A DNA stretch of 7,179 nt, from NCBI GenBank assembly GCA_964478455.1, contig CAYZJD010000250.1, forward strand, positions 1 through 7,179, written 5' to 3'. Shown here piece after piece: positions 1 through 6,101 of the stretch (positions are counted from its first letter, which is position 1; every line of letters starts with the position of its first letter). A program made the translations under genes and the position numbers. Under the pieces are notes generated by a model, which was given only the letters and a program-made list of their open reading frames with translations, did no database searches and was not told where the DNA came from. The stretch comes from CAYZJD01 sp964478455. GTDB taxonomy: Bacteria; Acidobacteriota; Terriglobia; Bryobacterales; Bryobacteraceae.

Positions 1-2
1 CC

Positions 3-626
3 CGCGTCGCGCAGATCCTCCATCACCTCGACCGGCTCTTCCCGGCGGCTACGTGCGCTCTCCACCACAAGGATGCCTGGCAACTTCTGGTGGCGACCAT
101 CCTCTCGGCGCAGTGCACCGACAAGCGCGTCAATGAAGTGACGCCGGGCTTGTTCCGCAAATATCCCACGGTTCGCGACTTCGCGGCGGTGAGTCAGGAG
201 GAGCTGGCGCAGGACATCCGCTCCACCGGGTTCTTCAACAACAAGGCGAAATCCATCATCGGCGCAGCCAGAAAGATCCTGTCCGACTTCGGCGGCCAGG
301 TCCCGAAAACGATGGAGGAGATGCTCACGATACCGGGCGCGGCGCGGAAGACCGCCAACGTGGTCCTGGGCACAGCTTACGGCATCGCCTCCGGTGTCGT
401 GGTGGATACGCACGTGCAGCGGATTGCCCAGCGGCTGGACCTGACCAAGCAAGCGGACCCGGCAAAGATCGAGCAAGACCTGATGGCAACCGTCCCGCGA
501 GAGAAGTGGATCGTGTTTTCCCACCAGATGATCCATCACGGTCGGAACCTGTGCGCGGCGCGCAAGCCGCGCTGCGCCGAGTGCCCGATGGATCCCCTCT
601 GCTACGCCAGGGACAAGACGAAATGA
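3..626 (+). CDS. nth: Endonuclease III (DNA glycosylase/AP lyase), 5'-truncated by the window edge
   Basis: Base-excision-repair enzyme that removes oxidised pyrimidines and nicks the resulting abasic site. The frame is open from base 3 with no stop, so the true start lies just outside the window. By comparison with E. coli Nth (211 aa) only a handful of N-terminal residues are missing; the 207 visible codons cover both lobes. A GTG at base 90 lies inside the conserved stretch LLVATILSAQCTDKRVN and is not the start. Numbering from base 3, the helix-hairpin-helix is IPGAARKTANVV (about 110-121) with the catalytic lysine at 116, and the catalytic aspartate is in VVVDTH at 135. The C-terminal [4Fe-4S] ligands are all present as C-x6-C-x2-C-x5-C (184, 191, 194, 200). 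The hairpin reads PGAAR where E. coli has PGVGR. The stop overlaps the ATG of the lipoprotein gene (ATGA), so nth probably heads or sits inside that operon. Confidence 0.95.
   Translation, partial: RVAQILHHLDRLFPAATCALHHKDAWQLLVATILSAQCTDKRVNEVTPGLFRKYPTVRDFAAVSQEELAQDIRSTGFFNNKAKSIIGAARKILSDFGGQVPKTMEEMLTIPGAARKTANVVLGTAYGIASGVVVDTHVQRIAQRLDLTKQADPAKIEQDLMATVPREKWIVFSHQMIHHGRNLCAARKPRCAECPMDPLCYARDKTK
609..613 (+). promoter_or_regulatory. Ribosome binding site for the lipoprotein gene
   Basis: AGGGA lies 9 bases upstream of the ATG at 623, inside the last codons of nth. Two consecutive ATGs (623 and 626) follow. The spacing suits either one, and argues against the later in-frame ATG at 656, which would remove the positively charged n-region of the signal peptide. 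Confidence 0.55.
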
Positions 627-1174
627 TGCGCCGGCGCTTGCCGCTCTCCGCGGCCATGTGCGCGGCGGCGGCCACGCTGATGCTCGCCGCATGCAAGAGC
701 ATTCCCGACACCTATGCCCCGCCGGTCCAGCGCAAGCCTCTGGAAGGCCCCGACGACACTGCGCTCCGCTCTTTCGTGAACATGAACGACCCCGAGGCCG
801 AGGCGTACGTGGTCCGGGACGTCAGCAAGACGCTCGAAAGCGGCACGTGGCGCTGGACCGGGCCCCGGCCCGAGCTGAGGTTCTCTCTGAGCGCAACGGC
901 GAACCAGAAGCTCCGCGTTGACTTCGCCATCGCCGAGAGCACCTTCCGCCAGACGGGACCGGTGACGCTGACGTTCACGGTCAACGGCAACCTGCTCGAC
1001 AAGGTCCGCTACGTCTCGCACGGCGAAAAGCGGTTTGAGAAACCGGCGCCGGCCTCGTGGCTCCGCACGGACGTGCACAACTACGTCAGCATCGAAGTGG
1101 ACAAGCCGTGGGTAGCGCCCACGGAGAGAACCAGGCTGGGTATTATCCTGATCCGCGCCGGATTCGTCCAGTAA
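623..1174 (+). CDS. Small predicted lipoprotein of unknown function, beta-rich
   Basis: I do not recognise a named family. The 183-residue product starts MMRRRLPLSA, has an Ala/Leu-rich hydrophobic segment (about 8-22) and a lipobox LAAC with the lipidated cysteine at 24, so it should be an envelope lipoprotein processed by signal peptidase II. Lys25-Ser26 after the Cys do not suggest inner-membrane retention. Residues 27-50 are Pro-rich and probably a tether. Residues about 60-183 alternate polar and hydrophobic residues as in beta-sandwich folds (ELRFSL, KLRVDFAIA, VTLTFTVNGNLLDKVRY, VSIEVDKPWV, LGIILIRAGFV). This resembles, by eye only, the jelly-roll accessory domains seen near bacterial surface-glycan enzymes. 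The start follows AGGGA and overlaps the nth stop. The stop overlaps the glycosyltransferase ATG (TAATG), which suggests translational coupling and a shared role in the envelope. Start at 626 is almost equally possible. Confidence 0.8.
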   Translation: MMRRRLPLSAAMCAAAATLMLAACKSIPDTYAPPVQRKPLEGPDDTALRSFVNMNDPEAEAYVVRDVSKTLESGTWRWTGPRPELRFSLSATANQKLRVDFAIAESTFRQTGPVTLTFTVNGNLLDKVRYVSHGEKRFEKPAPASWLRTDVHNYVSIEVDKPWVAPTERTRLGIILIRAGFVQ

Positions 1175-3387
1175 TGCCGCAGGCGTTCTACATCCTGTTC
1201 GGCGCGGCCTTCACGGTGCTTGTAGCATTTGCTCTCGGCGGATTCTTGCTCTGCGTTCTCGGCCTGCGGCTCTACCGGGCCGAGGAACGGCTGCTGGCTT
1301 TCGTGGCCGGCTCGGCGCTATTAAGCGGCGTGCTCTTCGCGCTGGCCGCGCTCCACCTGATCCAAAAGGGCGTGCTGCTCGCGCTAGGGCTGGCGGTCAT
1401 TGTCCTGGCGGCGAAGCGCGGCGCACTCCGCCCTCGCGGTGACTCCTTCCCTCCCCTGCCCCGCTTCTGGAAGTACCTCTTCGCCGCGGTCTTTGCCGTC
1501 TTCTTCGTTCTGTACTTCACCAATGCAATGGCCCCGGAGCGGAGCCCGGACGGCAGTTCGTACCATCTCGGCTTGGTAGCGCGCTACGTTCGCGAGCGTG
1601 GCTTCGCGCGCATCACCACGAACATGTACGCAAACCTCTCGCAGGGCATCGAGATGCTCTTCCTGCACGCGTTCGTGTTCGGCAGGCATTCGGCGGCGGC
1701 GCTGGTGCATTTCTCCTTTCTGGTCGCGCTGCCGCTGATGATGCTCGCTTACGCGAAGCGGTTTGGGTTCCCTCAGCCGGGCGCGGCCGGCGCGCTGTTC
1801 TTCTTTGTCAGCCCGGTGGTGGGCGTTGACGGGATCAGCGCGTACAACGACGTGGCCGTGGCCGCCATTCTGTTCGCCATCTTCTACCTGCTGCAAATCT
1901 GGGACCGGGAACGCACACCGGCGCTGTTGGTCCTGATCGGACTGCTTGCCGGCTTTGCCTATGCGGCCAAGTACACGGCCTTCGTCGCGCTGCCCTACGC
2001 GCTCGCCTTCCTCGGCTGGAAACTGTACCGGGCGAAACAGCCCGTCCTGCGGCCGCTTCTGAAAGTGACGTTGCTGGCGTCGCTGATGATTGCGCCGTGG
2101 ATGGTGAAGAACTGGATCGTTGTGGACAATCCGCTTTCGCCGTTCTTCAACCGGCTGTTTCCCAATCCATACGTGCACGTCTCCTTCGAAGAGGAGTACG
2201 CCCGGGGGATGCGGAACTATCCGGAGCTGAAGAGCTACTGGGAGATCCCGCTCGAAGCGACCGTGCGCGGCCGGGTGCTCGGGGGCTTGCTCGGGCCGCT
2301 GTTCCTGCTCTCACCGTTCGCGCTCTTCGCGCTGCGTAAGCGCGCTGGCCGACAGCTCCTGCTCGCGACGGCGGTCTTCGGCTCGACGTACGCGGCCAAC
2401 ATCGGTACTCGCTTCCTCATCCCGCCGGCGCCGTTTGTCTCGCTCGCGATGGGACTGGTGTTCGTAAGGTTGCCGGACGTCGCGCCCACCCTGGTCATCG
2501 CGCACGCAGTGTTTTCCTGGCCGAGCCACATTCTTTGGTATGCCGACAGACAGTGCTGGCGCATGGAGCGGTGGCAGCCGAAACAGGCGCTGCGGATCGA
2601 GTCGGAGGAGTCCTGGCTGAATTTCAAAATGCCCTCCTACTCGATTGCGCGGATGATTGAGACACTCGTGCCGCCGGGGGGGAAGGTGTTCACGTTGACC
2701 CAGGTCGCCGAGGCTTACACCAGCCGCGAGATCCTCGTCGCTTACCAGGCGGCGTCCAACCACACGATGGGCGATATTCTGTGGACGCCGATCATTCGCG
2801 ACTACTCTCCGACCTGGCATCACACGTTTCGCTTTCCGCCAGAGAGGCTGCGCAAGGTGAGGGTGGTCCAGACCGCAGGCGGCGGTCCGCATCTCTGGAG
2901 CGTCAGCGAAATGCGGGTCTACTTAGGCGACCGGGAGCTGCGGCGCGAGCGGCATTGGCGGCTGCGCGCCCAGCCGAATCCCTGGGACGTGCAACTGGCC
3001 TTCGACAACAGCCCGGTGACGCGCTGGCGAAGCTGGGAGAGACTCCGTCCGGGCATGTTCCTTGAGATCGACTTCGGCACAGCGGATACAGTGGACCACG
3101 TGCTGCTCGAATGCTCGAGAGACCAGTCCAACATTCGCATGAAGCTCGAAGGGCAGCTTCCCTCCGGCGAATGGAAGACGCTGGACGGCGAATCGGAACA
3201 ATCTTTCGTCCCCGCGCCTCACGGAATGAGGCGCGCCGCCACGGAGGAACTGAAAGCCCGCGGTGTGAACTACCTCCTCATTCACGACTTTGACTTCGGC
3301 GCCGATGACCTGCGCATCTGGGCCTCGGCGTGGGGCATCGAGCGGATTGGCGAACGCGGCGCGGGCAAGTTGTACCGGATCAAGTGA
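1174..3387 (+). CDS. Polytopic GT-C fold glycosyltransferase (GT39/PMT-like) with discoidin-like domain in its C-terminal part
   Basis: Predicted to move a sugar from a lipid-linked donor to an acceptor on the periplasmic side of the inner membrane; donor and acceptor cannot be read from sequence. The product has 737 residues. Residues 1-455 hold about 12-14 hydrophobic helices (for example 4-30, 38-63, 100-119, 174-193, 228-242, 294-312, 394-432). The first large loop carries PDGSSYHLG (125-133), matching the D-x-x-x-YHL pattern of GT-C enzymes, so Asp126 is the likely catalytic or metal-linked acid. AAKYT (264-268), PWMVKN (308-313) and NPLSPFF (319-325) are also family-like. Residues 456-737 are soluble. 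About 555-685 resembles an F5/8 type C (discoidin) fold, with SVSEMRVY, AFDNSPVTRWRSW, EIDFG and GEWKTL. The tail (about 690-737, GVNYLLIH to LYRI) is like the usual end of GT39-type proteins, so the discoidin part appears nested. ATG 1174 is chosen because it overlaps the lipoprotein stop. No clear Shine-Dalgarno precedes it, so coupling is likely. Confidence 0.85.
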   Translation: MPQAFYILFGAAFTVLVAFALGGFLLCVLGLRLYRAEERLLAFVAGSALLSGVLFALAALHLIQKGVLLALGLAVIVLAAKRGALRPRGDSFPPLPRFWKYLFAAVFAVFFVLYFTNAMAPERSPDGSSYHLGLVARYVRERGFARITTNMYANLSQGIEMLFLHAFVFGRHSAAALVHFSFLVALPLMMLAYAKRFGFPQPGAAGALFFFVSPVVGVDGISAYNDVAVAAILFAIFYLLQIWDRERTPALLVLIGLLAGFAYAAKYTAFVALPYALAFLGWKLYRAKQPVLRPLLKVTLLASLMIAPWMVKNWIVVDNPLSPFFNRLFPNPYVHVSFEEEYARGMRNYPELKSYWEIPLEATVRGRVLGGLLGPLFLLSPFALFALRKRAGRQLLLATAVFGSTYAANIGTRFLIPPAPFVSLAMGLVFVRLPDVAPTLVIAHAVFSWPSHILWYADRQCWRMERWQPKQALRIESEESWLNFKMPSYSIARMIETLVPPGGKVFTLTQVAEAYTSREILVAYQAASNHTMGDILWTPIIRDYSPTWHHTFRFPPERLRKVRVVQTAGGGPHLWSVSEMRVYLGDRELRRERHWRLRAQPNPWDVQLAFDNSPVTRWRSWERLRPGMFLEIDFGTADTVDHVLLECSRDQSNIRMKLEGQLPSGEWKTLDGESEQSFVPAPHGMRRAATEELKARGVNYLLIHDFDFGADDLRIWASAWGIERIGERGAGKLYRIK
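3213..3235 (+). repeat. Intragenic perfect hairpin (9-bp stem, 5-base loop)
   Basis: CGCGCCTCA (3213-3221) and TGAGGCGCG (3227-3235) are exact reverse complements separated by CGGAA. They lie about 150 bases before the glycosyltransferase stop, at the junction between the discoidin-like domain and the C-terminal tail (codons 680-688). No T-run follows on either strand, so it is not a standard intrinsic terminator. It could be a pause or RNA-processing structure, or chance in GC-rich coding DNA. Confidence 0.5.
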
Positions 3388-5994
3388 TCAAGGCGCTTCC
3401 CTCTCCGAGACGGCGAAGTAGCCGCGACGGTGGCGCAAGTTCAAACCGGGCCGTTTCACCTGAACCTCGATCTTGTGAAACTTGCCGTCCCATTCCTCGT
3501 GCGACGGTTGGTACCCGAGTACGTACACCAGGCGCGAGTCTTCGAAGGCCCGGTTAATCCCGGCGATGAGGTTGTTTGCGCCGTAGAAGGCCCGCCCGCC
3601 GGTGTCACGCGCCAGTTCCTCCATCGCCTGGTGCGACTCTACGACGGACTTGGGCAACGGCCGCGGTACTTCGACGGCCTCCTGTTCGTCCGCCGCCCGC
3701 TGCGACTGAGCGGTAGTGCCGGGCAACGGCTTCTGAGCTTCGACCTCCCTCGGAATCATGATGCCGGGCGTGGCTTTCGCCGCATCAGCCTCGGCGACCC
3801 CCACGAGCCCGCGGGCATCGACGGGATAGATGGCAATGTTCGCGTCGGTCAGCACGCGTGCGCTCTGCTTGGCCTGGGATGCGAAGGACTTCTGCCCTGA
3901 AAAAAGGCGATGCTCCTTCCTCAATTCGGCCATCTCGTTCAGTTCCGGCACGATATTCAGCGGAAAAGCGCTTGAGAGCCAGACGAGGTTCTTTCGCCCC
4001 GGCAGACGGGAAAGATGAATGCCGACCGCCTCCAAGCCCCAAAGTGTTCGCAGTGCCCGCTCTTCGACCGCCAGGTTCGCAATCTCGCGGTCCGTGCGGG
4101 CGAGCGCCTTGTCCACCGCCTTGATGCCCGTGTCCGGCTTCGCAGGTTCGGAGGCAGAGAGTTGAGCGGAGCCGAGTCCGGTCAGCGCCCTGTCCAGTTC
4201 CCCGGCGCCGGTGTGATCCGTCAGGACGCGCAGGTTTCCGTCGAGGACGTAAATCGCGACCCGTTGCTGCGGCTTCGCTTTTCTTAAGAACTTGAGGAGT
4301 TCCCGTTTGGCGTAAGCCTGGTCCTCGGTGCTTGTGTTCAGTCTGTCAAAGAGCACCGCCGTGGCGGCGATTGGCATGCGGGAGCCGCGTCCGGCACGAT
4401 CATTCGGCGACATAGGCGCCACCGGCGCGGGAGAAGGACCGCCGCCTTCCACTGAGAAGTTCGTGATCTGCTGTGGCGTCCCTTCGTCCAGGACCAAGAA
4501 ATCTTCTTGGGTGAGGCCAGCGACGGGGTCGCCCGTCCGGTCGTGCACGAGAACGTGGACTTGCACAAGGCGCGTGGTGACACGGATCACAGGGGCCGGC
4601 GCGGGCTTGGCCTGCTGCACGGGAGGCGGCGCGAGCTTGGCCGGCTCGGCCGGTGGCGGCGTGGCTTGTGCCGGTTGTGCGGCGACAATCGGTGGTGTTG
4701 GTCCAGCCGCGGTTTCCGCAGCGTGCGCGGGCTGCGCCTTTTCATCTCGCGTTTCCCAGATCATTCGCAGGCCGCGCGAAAGGCGCAGCTTGTTGCCCCA
4801 GACGCGGAACACGCCGTAGGGCGACCATGGATCGGAGTCGTCGATATCCAGGCCGCTTGATTCCATACCCCTGCTGACCGGCACCGCGCCATAGAAGGGC
4901 GGCTCCTTGATCTCTCGCACCTTCAGCGGCGGGCCAACCAGGCGGGCATGGAAACGCGCCCGGGTGTCGAGGGAGGCCAGCGACGAAAACTCCAGACCCA
5001 CGACGAACAGCTTCGCTGGCTGGCCGTACTGCTCAAGGCGGCGAATCCGGCCGGAGAGTATGGCGCCCTTCGGCAGCGAGAGGCCGCCGATCTTGACCGC
5101 ACGGTTCAGCCGGGCCGTGATCTGGTCGCCGACAGCCGACTGCTCAAAGCTGATCGGAGACTCCAGCTTCACATCCAGCGTGACGCCGGCAGGAAGTGTC
5201 AGCTCCTGCGCTCTGTCGACAGCGGCCGGTGCCGTAGTGGCTGGTACGGCGAAGGAGATGGAGGACTCGGCCGTGTACTGGCGGCAACCCGTGAGCCTGG
5301 TCACGTTCCGATACTCGTTGCCCTCCGAGTCGACCAGGGTCTGCTCGGCAGATTGGGGCAGCACAAACTCGGCCAGGCCAATGCGGGTGCGCGCGTAGTC
5401 AATCAGATTGGCGATAGACGCGACGGGGAGACCACTCTCGCCGGCGCGGACCTCAAGCCGCAGTACGTCCAGCGCCTCGTGGTCGATCCAAATAGAACCT
5501 GAGTAAGGCGCAACGGCTTCGCGGCCTCTGACGTTCACTTTGTAAGTGCTGGCGGTCAGCGGCACCCGGAAGTTGTACTGGAGCGTTCGTCGGCCGTCGG
5601 TGATGCGCTCGCCGGCATAGCTGAAAACCGGCGCGGACGAGCGGAAGATACTATGGGTCCAACTCCCAAAACTGCCAAACCCGGAAGCGCCGCCGGCGAT
5701 CATCTCATCTGGCGACGAATGCTCGAACTTCGCCGAACCAGGCCAGGCAAATATCTCCTTGTCTCCGATGTAAGCTACGTCCAGCCGGATTCTGTCGCGG
5801 AAGAGCAGCTTCTGCCGGGGCAGGTTTGCGGAGCGTTCGATCGTCTCCTGGCAGAAGTAGTTTGGCAGACGATCGAGGTTTTCGGCCATCCGCCGCCGGA
5901 CGCGGCTAAGAAACTCCAACTCCGGGCTGAGTCGGGGTTCCTGCGCGGCGCCGGTAAGGAGAGCCAGACCCAGGACCACGCATGCACGCGGCAT
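3388..5994 (-). CDS. Secreted two-module protein: acidobacterial 'LPNY..ETIER' module fused to a VWFA-related domain
   Basis: An 868-residue exported protein of unknown function. Residues 1-17 form a short signal peptide (MPRACVVLGLALLTGAA), probably cut by signal peptidase I before QEP; there is no lipobox. Module 1 (about 25-416) begins RLPNYFCQETIER (42-54), has TGCRQY (235-240), a beta-rich part LPAGVTLDVKLESPIS / AVGDQITARLN / LPKGAILSGRI (267-316), and ends LRLSRGLRMIWETRD. Cys48 and Cys237 are the only cysteines after the signal peptide and could form a disulfide. Residues 419-470 are a Pro/Ala linker. Module 2 (about 471-868) matches the acidobacterial VWFA-related family: TTRLVQVHVLVHDRTG, GLTQEDFLVLDEG, AVLFDRLNTS (546-555), GRKNLVWLSSAFP (666-678), IAIYPVDARGL (720-730), LVYVLGYQP (822-830), LRHRRGYFAV. 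The metal-site position reads DRLNTS, not the classical DxSxS, which is usual for this family. The ATG follows GGAGGAAGG. Probably an interaction or adhesion protein of the periplasm or surface. Confidence 0.85.
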   Translation of the reverse strand: MPRACVVLGLALLTGAAQEPRLSPELEFLSRVRRRMAENLDRLPNYFCQETIERSANLPRQKLLFRDRIRLDVAYIGDKEIFAWPGSAKFEHSSPDEMIAGGASGFGSFGSWTHSIFRSSAPVFSYAGERITDGRRTLQYNFRVPLTASTYKVNVRGREAVAPYSGSIWIDHEALDVLRLEVRAGESGLPVASIANLIDYARTRIGLAEFVLPQSAEQTLVDSEGNEYRNVTRLTGCRQYTAESSISFAVPATTAPAAVDRAQELTLPAGVTLDVKLESPISFEQSAVGDQITARLNRAVKIGGLSLPKGAILSGRIRRLEQYGQPAKLFVVGLEFSSLASLDTRARFHARLVGPPLKVREIKEPPFYGAVPVSRGMESSGLDIDDSDPWSPYGVFRVWGNKLRLSRGLRMIWETRDEKAQPAHAAETAAGPTPPIVAAQPAQATPPPAEPAKLAPPPVQQAKPAPAPVIRVTTRLVQVHVLVHDRTGDPVAGLTQEDFLVLDEGTPQQITNFSVEGGGPSPAPVAPMSPNDRAGRGSRMPIAATAVLFDRLNTSTEDQAYAKRELLKFLRKAKPQQRVAIYVLDGNLRVLTDHTGAGELDRALTGLGSAQLSASEPAKPDTGIKAVDKALARTDREIANLAVEERALRTLWGLEAVGIHLSRLPGRKNLVWLSSAFPLNIVPELNEMAELRKEHRLFSGQKSFASQAKQSARVLTDANIAIYPVDARGLVGVAEADAAKATPGIMIPREVEAQKPLPGTTAQSQRAADEQEAVEVPRPLPKSVVESHQAMEELARDTGGRAFYGANNLIAGINRAFEDSRLVYVLGYQPSHEEWDGKFHKIEVQVKRPGLNLRHRRGYFAVSEREAP
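4585..4674 (-). repeat. Three imperfect 30-bp tandem repeats encoding a Pro/Ala linker
   Basis: The linker between the two modules of the VWA protein contains three aligned decapeptides: PAQATPPPAE (441-450), PAKLAPPPVQ (451-460) and QAKPAPAPVI (461-470). The DNA units are 4645-4674, 4615-4644 and 4585-4614. The last two are clearly alike at the DNA level (shared CAC, CGGCGCG and CTTGGCC positions). The repeat extends a less regular Ala/Pro stretch from about residue 419. It is likely a flexible or extended spacer and may vary in copy number. Confidence 0.7.
5837..5876 (-). repeat. Perfect 10-bp inverted repeat flanking the LPNYFCQE codons
   Basis: TCGATCGTCT (5837-5846) and AGACGATCGA (5867-5876) are exact reverse complements with a 20-base spacer. 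On the coding (minus) strand they fall about 120-160 bases after the start codon of the VWA gene and bracket the codons of its conserved signature. In mRNA they could fold into a stem-loop near the 5' end. The core CGATCG is itself palindromic. Function unknown; chance is possible. Confidence 0.5.
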
Positions 5995-6003
5995 CCTTCC
6001 TCC
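5995..6003 (-). promoter_or_regulatory. Ribosome binding site for the VWA gene
   Basis: On the minus strand GGAGGAAGG directly precedes the ATG at 5994. It gives GGAGG with a short 4-base spacer. This supports the start that includes a signal peptide over the internal Met36. Confidence 0.6.
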
Positions 6004-6062
6004 AGCGCCTGAGGCCAGGTCCAGAATACCACGCCGTCAGCGCCTTCATTCTCGCGCGTCTT

Positions 6063-6080
6063 CTCTGCGTCCTCTGCGTC
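6063..6080. repeat. Perfect tandem duplication of CTCTGCGTC, likely part of a dispersed intergenic repeat
   Basis: Two head-to-tail copies of CTCTGCGTC occupy 6063-6071 and 6072-6080. They are followed by CCGGCGGTTA and preceded by CGCGCGTCTT, a weaker related unit. Read on the minus strand the stretch gives GACGCAGAG twice, whose translation contains NRRDAEDAEKTREN. From general knowledge, this kind of sequence recurs between genes in many bacterial genomes and causes spurious ORFs and false N-terminal extensions (LCVLCVP in the plus frame here). Its outer limits may reach about 6045-6095 but cannot be fixed from one copy. Confidence 0.65.
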
Positions 6081-6101
6081 CCGGCGGTTAGTATTAAGAA
6101 A

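Larger units (their letters stand above)
5995..6101. other. Divergent intergenic region with a repeat; no confident promoters
   Basis: This is the only true intergenic stretch in the window and must hold the promoter of the VWA gene and probably that of the kinase-peptidase pair. I find no convincing -35/-10 pair on either strand. TAGTAT at 6089-6094 is the most -10-like hexamer on the plus strand, but it lies only 7 bases before the chosen GTG and has no -35 partner. The middle is occupied by the CTCTGCGTC repeat. Confidence 0.6.

Noticed and set aside
546..555. Loss of the metal-binding motif in the VWA domain (residue numbers; DNA about 4330-4359)
   Set aside because: DRLNTS in place of DxSxS is the usual form in the acidobacterial VWFA-related family, so it is not a degenerate copy.
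859..872. Palindrome CGGGCCCCGGCCCG in the lipoprotein gene
   Set aside because: The spacer is too short for a stable full hairpin, and such GC-only palindromes are common at this base composition.
1384..2178. 264-codon open frame antisense to the glycosyltransferase
   Set aside because: The Arg/Gln/His-rich composition is typical of antisense frames opposite membrane-protein genes; no motifs, no Shine-Dalgarno.
2676..2682. Run of seven G in the glycosyltransferase gene as a possible frameshift or phase-variation site
   Set aside because: The frame reads PPGGKVFTL through it, and homology-like motifs continue on both sides, so the gene is intact. A single G7 in GC-rich DNA is unremarkable.
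3453..3481. 7-bp inverted repeat GTTTCAC / GTGAAAC downstream of the glycosyltransferase stop as a terminator
   Set aside because: The stem is AT-rich with a 15-base loop and no T-run follows; it lies within VWA coding sequence. Chance is the simplest explanation.
3430..5502. Several plus-strand open frames inside the VWA gene
   Set aside because: All are out of phase with a continuous 868-codon gene that has family motifs throughout; none shows a domain of its own.
5982..6101. In-frame upstream ATG giving the kinase a 40-residue N-terminal extension
   Set aside because: It would overlap the divergent VWA gene start, the extension is translated from the intergenic CTCTGCGTC repeat, and the kinase family fold begins at about FLGVDGG.
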